A stretch of DNA of 45,658 bases. Origin: Alphaproteobacteria bacterium. Lineage in GTDB: Bacteria; Pseudomonadota; Alphaproteobacteria; ATCC43930; CGMCC-115725. Position numbers and translations under genes: made by a program. Below the pieces are notes generated by a model that had not been told where the DNA came from, searched no databases, and saw only the letters and a list, made by a program, of their open reading frames with translations. This document shows, piece by piece, positions 41,662 to 45,658 of this stretch; the first letter of the stretch is position 1; each line of letters starts with the position of its first letter. The stretch is from positions 1-45,658 of the forward strand of contig JAFAYW010000333.1 of assembly GCA_019240125.1 (NCBI GenBank), read 5' to 3'.

Positions 41662-43230
41662 ATGGTCCGCCGCAGCATCAGCCGACGTTCGCTTCTGACC
41701 GCCGTCTCGGCGGCCTTGCTGACCGGGGGTTCCCGGCTGTCGCTGAGCGCCAGCGGCACACCCTTCACCCTTGGCATTGCCTCCGGCAATCCGACAGCCA
41801 ACGCCATCGTGTTATGGACCCGGCTGGCGCCGGACCCGCTTTCACCCGATCCGCAGCGTCCCGGCGGTATGCCGACCGACAATGTGCCGGTGCGTTGGGA
41901 GGTCGCGACCGACGAGAAGATGCAGCAGGTGGTGAAAAGCGGCATCGAGGGCGCCGATCCGCAATTCGCGCATGCGCTGCATGTCGAATGCGGCGGCCTG
42001 CAGCCGGCCCGCGATTACTTCTATCGCTTTATCGCGAGCGGCGAGGCGAGCCCGGTCGGACATTTCCGTACCGCGCCCGCCACCAGCGCCGCGACCGACA
42101 GACTGCGCTTCGGCTTTGTATCGTGCTCGAATTACGAGCTCGGTTATTTCAGCGCCTATCGCCATCTGGCCGCGGAGTCGCCTGATCTGGTCGTCTTTCT
42201 CGGCGACTACATCTACGAGTATTTCAGCCATTTGCCGACCAAGCTGCGCGATCATAGCGACGCGGTCGCGGCGACCGATCTGCCCACCTACCGCAACCGC
42301 TATGCGCAATACCACACCGACCCCGACCTGCAACGGCTGCACGCCAGCACGGCCTGTCTCGCGACCTGGGATGACCACGAAGTGCAGAACGACTACGCCG
42401 ATCGCTGGTCGGAGACGTTCGACGACCCGCGGGTGTTTCTGGCGCGCCGTGCCGCCGCCTATCGCGCCTTTTGGGAGCACATGCCGCTGCCGCATTCGGC
42501 GATGCCGAAAGGGCCGGATGCTACAATCACCGGCCGCTTCGATTTTGGCGACCTGGCCTCGTTCCTGGTGGTCGATGACCGGCAGTTTCGCTCGCGCCTG
42601 GCCTGCGATCACCCCCCGCATGGCGGCGGCAAGCAGGTGACCGATGCGGCGTGCCCAGAGCGGTTCGATCCCAACCGCAGCTATCTCGGCATGGGGCAGG
42701 AACACTGGCTTTATGGCGAATTCCGCCGCGGTGGGGCGCGTTGGAACATCCTGGCGCAGCAGCAATTGGTGGCCGACCTCAAGGAGCACAACGACGCCGG
42801 CCAGATCGCGCATTGGACCGAGGATTGGAACGGCTATCCGGCGGCGCGGCAGCGCCTGTTGCAGCAGGTGCATGACAGCGCTGTGCGTAACCCTGTCGTG
42901 ATCGGCGGCGACATCCACTCGTTCTGGGCCAACGACCTGAAGCTCGACTTCGAAGACCCGAAGGCGCCTGCCATTGCCACCGAATTTGTCGGCACCTCGA
43001 TCACCTCACCGGGGCCGCCTTACGCGAAATTCGTCAGCTGGCTGCCCGACAATCCGCACATCCACTTCTTCGAGAGCCGCAAACGCGGCTATGTCAGCGT
43101 CGATGTGCGGCCGAAACAGATGGATGTCGCTTTTCGCGCCGTCTCGGATGTTGCAAAGCCGGATGCCGAAGTCTCGACGCTCCAGCGATTTACGGTGGAG
43201 GACGGGCGCGCGGGAGTGAATTTGGCTTAA
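41662..43230 (+). CDS. phoD: PhoD-type alkaline phosphatase/phosphodiesterase
   Basis: A 522-residue exported metallophosphoesterase. The Tat signal has SRRSLL followed by a hydrophobic run and SLSASG. The N-terminal PhoD_N domain (GTPFTLGIASGNPTANAIVL) precedes the catalytic domain with GFVSCSNYELGYFSAYRHL, VVFLGDYIYEY, ATWDDHEVQNDY and GGDIHSFW, which supply the metal ligands. It hydrolyses phosphate esters outside the cytoplasm, usually under phosphate limitation, though no Pho box was identified upstream. ATG 41662 with GGCGGGA was preferred over an upstream TTG at 41632. Confidence 0.93.
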   Translation: MVRRSISRRSLLTAVSAALLTGGSRLSLSASGTPFTLGIASGNPTANAIVLWTRLAPDPLSPDPQRPGGMPTDNVPVRWEVATDEKMQQVVKSGIEGADPQFAHALHVECGGLQPARDYFYRFIASGEASPVGHFRTAPATSAATDRLRFGFVSCSNYELGYFSAYRHLAAESPDLVVFLGDYIYEYFSHLPTKLRDHSDAVAATDLPTYRNRYAQYHTDPDLQRLHASTACLATWDDHEVQNDYADRWSETFDDPRVFLARRAAAYRAFWEHMPLPHSAMPKGPDATITGRFDFGDLASFLVVDDRQFRSRLACDHPPHGGGKQVTDAACPERFDPNRSYLGMGQEHWLYGEFRRGGARWNILAQQQLVADLKEHNDAGQIAHWTEDWNGYPAARQRLLQQVHDSAVRNPVVIGGDIHSFWANDLKLDFEDPKAPAIATEFVGTSITSPGPPYAKFVSWLPDNPHIHFFESRKRGYVSVDVRPKQMDVAFRAVSDVAKPDAEVSTLQRFTVEDGRAGVNLA

Positions 43231-43315
43231 CCCGGAGTGCTCCAGCACCACAGTGTTGTCCGAGCACGTGCGATCACAGGCCAAAGTATCGGTGTCTCTG
43301 CGCGCTCGGTTGGCA

Positions 43316-43336
43316 TTCCCGGCGGAAAGCCGGGAG
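43316..43336. terminator. Hairpin after phoD
   Basis: CCCGGC-GGAAA-GCCGGG (stem 43318-43323 with 43329-43334) lies 85 bases after the phoD stop and 80 bases from the convergent infC end. No T-run follows in either direction, so a factor-independent terminator is doubtful. The rest of the 185-base gap shows nothing recognisable. Confidence 0.3.
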
Positions 43337-43415
43337 CCACTTGTCCACAGACCCCATAGCGGAAAGATGGGCCCCGGCTTCTAAGCATGCGCCTCGTGCC
43401 CGCTTCCGCACGGCG

Positions 43416-43952
43416 CTAACGCGGGGCGACCACCATGGTCATCTGGCGGCCTTCCATGCGTGGCATCTGCTCGACCTTGGCGATTTCCTCGAGGTCGTCG
43501 CGCACCCGCATCAGCACGTTCATGCCAAGCTCCTGGTGCGCCAGTTCGCGCCCGCGGAAGCGCATGGTTACTTTGACCTTGTCACCTTCCTCGATGAATT
43601 TGTTCATGCTGCGCATCTTGACGTCGTAATCATGGTCATCAATACTTGGACGCAGCTTGATTTCCTTGACCTCGATTACTTTCTGCTTTTTGCGAGCCTC
43701 GTTCTTCTTCTTCTGCTCTTCGTATTTGAACTTGCCGTAATCGAGGATTTTGCATACCGGCGGGTCGGCATTCGGTGCGATTTCGACAAGATCGAGGCCG
43801 GCTTGCGCCGCCATGGCCAGCGCTTCGTTGCGCTGGACAACGCCCACCATCTGACCGCGTTCGTCGACAAGGCGCAGGCGCACCACCCCAATTTCTTCGT
43901 TGATGCGCGGCCCGTCGCGGGTCGGGGTGACGTTCATCGGTGGTCTGGGTAT
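43416..43952 (-). CDS. infC: Translation initiation factor IF-3, apparent AUA start
   Basis: A 178-residue IF3, which binds the 30S subunit, blocks premature 50S joining and checks the start codon. The N-domain has [25 protein letters not shown] and the lysine-rich linker [20 protein letters not shown]. The C-domain has [17 protein letters not shown] and [16 protein letters not shown]. The ribosome-binding site GAGAGGAGAG (43967-43958) is placed 7 bases before an in-frame ATA at 43952, and 22 bases before the first ATG (43937). AUA, a codon IF3 itself discriminates against, would give autoregulation as with AUU in E. coli. Located 59 bases after thrS. Confidence 0.93.
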   Translation of the reverse strand: MPRPPMNVTPTRDGPRINEEIGVVRLRLVDERGQMVGVVQRNEALAMAAQAGLDLVEIAPNADPPVCKILDYGKFKYEEQKKKNEARKKQKVIEVKEIKLRPSIDDHDYDVKMRSMNKFIEEGDKVKVTMRFRGRELAHQELGMNVLMRVRDDLEEIAKVEQMPRMEGRQMTMVVAPR

Positions 43953-44011
43953 GTAGACTCTCCTCTCGTTGGTTGAACCGCCCTGCAGAAGATGCGCGCG
44001 AACGGTGAGGC

Positions 44012-45658
44012 TCACCCTGGGGGTTTCGCCTCCAGATTCAATCTAGCAACGGCCTCGTTAAGCGCAAGTGCTTCCTGCGACGAACTGCCCAGACGGCGCA
44101 GCGATACACTTCGCTGTTCCGCCTCGCGCCGCCCGACCGCGACGATCACCGGAATTTTTTCGAGGCTGTGTTCGCGCACCTTATAGCTGATTTTCTCGCT
44201 CCCGGTATCGCTGACGACGCGCAGCCCGGCGGCGCTCATCTCGCGCACCACCTCCTCGGCAAAAGGCGCCGCCTCCTCGGTGATCGACGCGACAACGCCC
44301 TGCACCGGCGCCAGCCAGAGCGGGAAATTGCCGGCGTAGTGCTCGATCAGGATGCCGATAAACCGCTCGAATGAGCCGAGGATCGCGCGGTGCAGCATGA
44401 CCGGGCGATGCCGCGCGCCATCCTCGCCGACATAATTGGCGTTCAGCCGTTCGGGCATCACAAAGTCGAGCTGCAGCGTGCCGCACTGCCAGTCGCGGCC
44501 CAGCGCGTCGCGCAGGACGAACTCCAGTTTTGGCCCGTAGAAGGCGCCTTCGCCGGGGTTGAGAGTAAACGGCAGGTTAGCCGCCTTTACCGCGGCTTCG
44601 AGATCGCGCTCGGCGATGTCCCAGGTCTCGTCGGTGCCGGCACGCTGCGGCGGCCGCGTCGAAAGTTTGACCACGACATCCTCGAAACCGAAATCCCGGT
44701 AGATTGAAAGGAGTAATTCGCAGAAGGCGATAGCCTCCGACGTCACCTGCTCCTGCGTGCAGAAGATGTGCGCGTCATCCTGGGTAAAGGCGCGCACCCG
44801 CATGATCCCGTGTAGTGCGCCTGATGGCTCATTGCGGTGGCAGCTGCCGAACTCGGCGAGGCGCAGCGGGAGTTCGCGGTAGCTGCGCAGTCGGTTGCGG
44901 AAGATCTGCACATGGCCGGGGCAGTTCATCGGCTTGACCGCCAACACGCGCTCGTCGCGGCTTTCGGCGATGAACATGTTGTCGCGGAAATTCTCCCAAT
45001 GGCCGGACGCCTCCCACAGGCTGCGGTCGAGCAATTGCGGGGTCTTGACCTCCTGGTAGCCGGCGGCTTCCAGGCGCCGGCGCATATAGGCCTCGATGAT
45101 GCGATACAGCCGCCAGCCCTTCGGGTGCCAGAAGACGCTGCCGACCGCCTCTTCCTGCAGATGGAACAGGTCGAGTTCGCGGCCGAGCCGGCGATGGTCG
45201 CGCCGCTCCGCTTCCTCCAGCCGGAACAGGTACTGATCGAGCTCCTTCTGCGTCGCCCAAGCCGTGCCATAGACGCGCTGCAGCTGGGCATTGCGCGAGT
45301 CGCCGCGCCAATAGGCGCCGGCAACGTTCATAAGTTTGAACGCCTGCCCGAGCCGTCCGGTCGATGGCAGATGCGGGCCGACGCAGAGATCGACGAAATC
45401 TCCCTGGCGATACAGGCTGATATCCTCATCGGCGGGTATTTCGCCGATATACTCGGCCTTGTATTTCTCGCCGATGCCGGCGAAGAACTCGACCGCCTTG
45501 TCGCGTTCCCACACCTCGCGCGCGATCGGCTCGTCGCGTTTGACGATATCGCGCATGCGTTCTTCGATACGCGCCAGATCCTCCGGCGTGAACGGCGTCT
45601 CGCGGGCGAAATCATAATAAAACCCGGTCTCGGTGGCGGGGCCGAAGGTGACCTGCGT
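44012..45658 (-). CDS. thrS: Threonyl-tRNA synthetase, 5' end outside the window
   Basis: The frame is open to the window edge ([18 protein letters not shown] at its start), so about 548 C-terminal residues are visible. The N-terminal TGS domain and part of the editing domain are missing. Class II synthetase motifs are present: the editing-domain [12 protein letters not shown] (with Cys/His), the zinc Cys in [10 protein letters not shown], motif 2 [13 protein letters not shown]...[13 protein letters not shown] with zinc His, and motif 3 with His in [21 protein letters not shown]. The anticodon-binding domain follows from about residue 450. It charges tRNA-Thr and edits Ser-tRNA-Thr. Followed by infC, the common thrS-infC order. 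Confidence 0.97.
   Translation of the reverse strand, partial: TQVTFGPATETGFYYDFARETPFTPEDLARIEERMRDIVKRDEPIAREVWERDKAVEFFAGIGEKYKAEYIGEIPADEDISLYRQGDFVDLCVGPHLPSTGRLGQAFKLMNVAGAYWRGDSRNAQLQRVYGTAWATQKELDQYLFRLEEAERRDHRRLGRELDLFHLQEEAVGSVFWHPKGWRLYRIIEAYMRRRLEAAGYQEVKTPQLLDRSLWEASGHWENFRDNMFIAESRDERVLAVKPMNCPGHVQIFRNRLRSYRELPLRLAEFGSCHRNEPSGALHGIMRVRAFTQDDAHIFCTQEQVTSEAIAFCELLLSIYRDFGFEDVVVKLSTRPPQRAGTDETWDIAERDLEAAVKAANLPFTLNPGEGAFYGPKLEFVLRDALGRDWQCGTLQLDFVMPERLNANYVGEDGARHRPVMLHRAILGSFERFIGILIEHYAGNFPLWLAPVQGVVASITEEAAPFAEEVVREMSAAGLRVVSDTGSEKISYKVREHSLEKIPVIVAVGRREAEQRSVSLRRLGSSSQEALALNEAVARLNLEAKPPG

Noticed and set aside
43231..43415. tRNA or small RNA gene between phoD and infC
   Set aside because: No cloverleaf or CCA-ending structure could be drawn. 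Only one short hairpin is present.

Overview
The window is high-GC chromosomal DNA from an alphaproteobacterium, probably Rhodospirillales-like. The placement rests on marker proteins (DapD/DapE, PBP1A followed by RF2, RNase E, IF3, ThrS), the succinylase lysine branch, and several Tat-dependent periplasmic enzymes. I cannot name a species. There is no prophage, insertion sequence, CRISPR array, tRNA or rRNA.

Layout. 1-2727 (minus): lysine/DAP cluster dapD - unknown gene - dapE - membrane protein cut by the window edge, with overlapping stop and start codons. 3031-3885 (plus): uppP. 3893-9108 (minus): six-gene overlapping operon for a Gld-type ABC exporter (ATPase, permease, GldG-like protein, DUF4340 protein, DUF1289 protein, lipoprotein). 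9339-13545: a flavin hydroxy-acid oxidase, an MFS carrier (minus), and an MscS channel fused to a cyclic-nucleotide-binding domain. 13596-17269 (minus): mrcA then prfB, the latter with a canonical programmed +1 frameshift. 17738-23370 (plus): rne with a structured leader and a large repeat-rich insertion in its S1 domain, then an M48 protease and a DsbA-like protein.

23459-32461 is a mosaic of short accessory units: EF-hand protein, VOC protein, fluoroacetate-dehalogenase-like hydrolase, an orphan molybdenum hydroxylase large subunit, DUF1801, an L-2-hydroxyglutarate-oxidase-like flavoprotein, a small membrane protein behind a palindromic operator, DUF1499, murQ, a cupin, and a decayed hicAB toxin-antitoxin pair. 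32462-36744: an amidohydrolase, an AT-richer patch with a methyltransferase and an orphan ORF, and a sugar nucleotidyltransferase-HAD phosphatase fusion. 36883-41584 (plus): a complete branched-chain-amino-acid-type ABC importer with overlapping genes. 41662-43230: PhoD-type phosphatase. 43416-45658 (minus): infC, apparently starting at AUA, and thrS, cut by the window edge.

Functional themes are cell-wall metabolism (dap genes, uppP, mrcA, murQ), translation and RNA turnover (thrS, infC, prfB, rne), and solute transport. The most distinctive signals are the rne leader hairpins and S1 insertion, the hicAB remnant, the AUA start of infC, the promoter-operator at 29772-29809, and the unknown gene inside the dap cluster.
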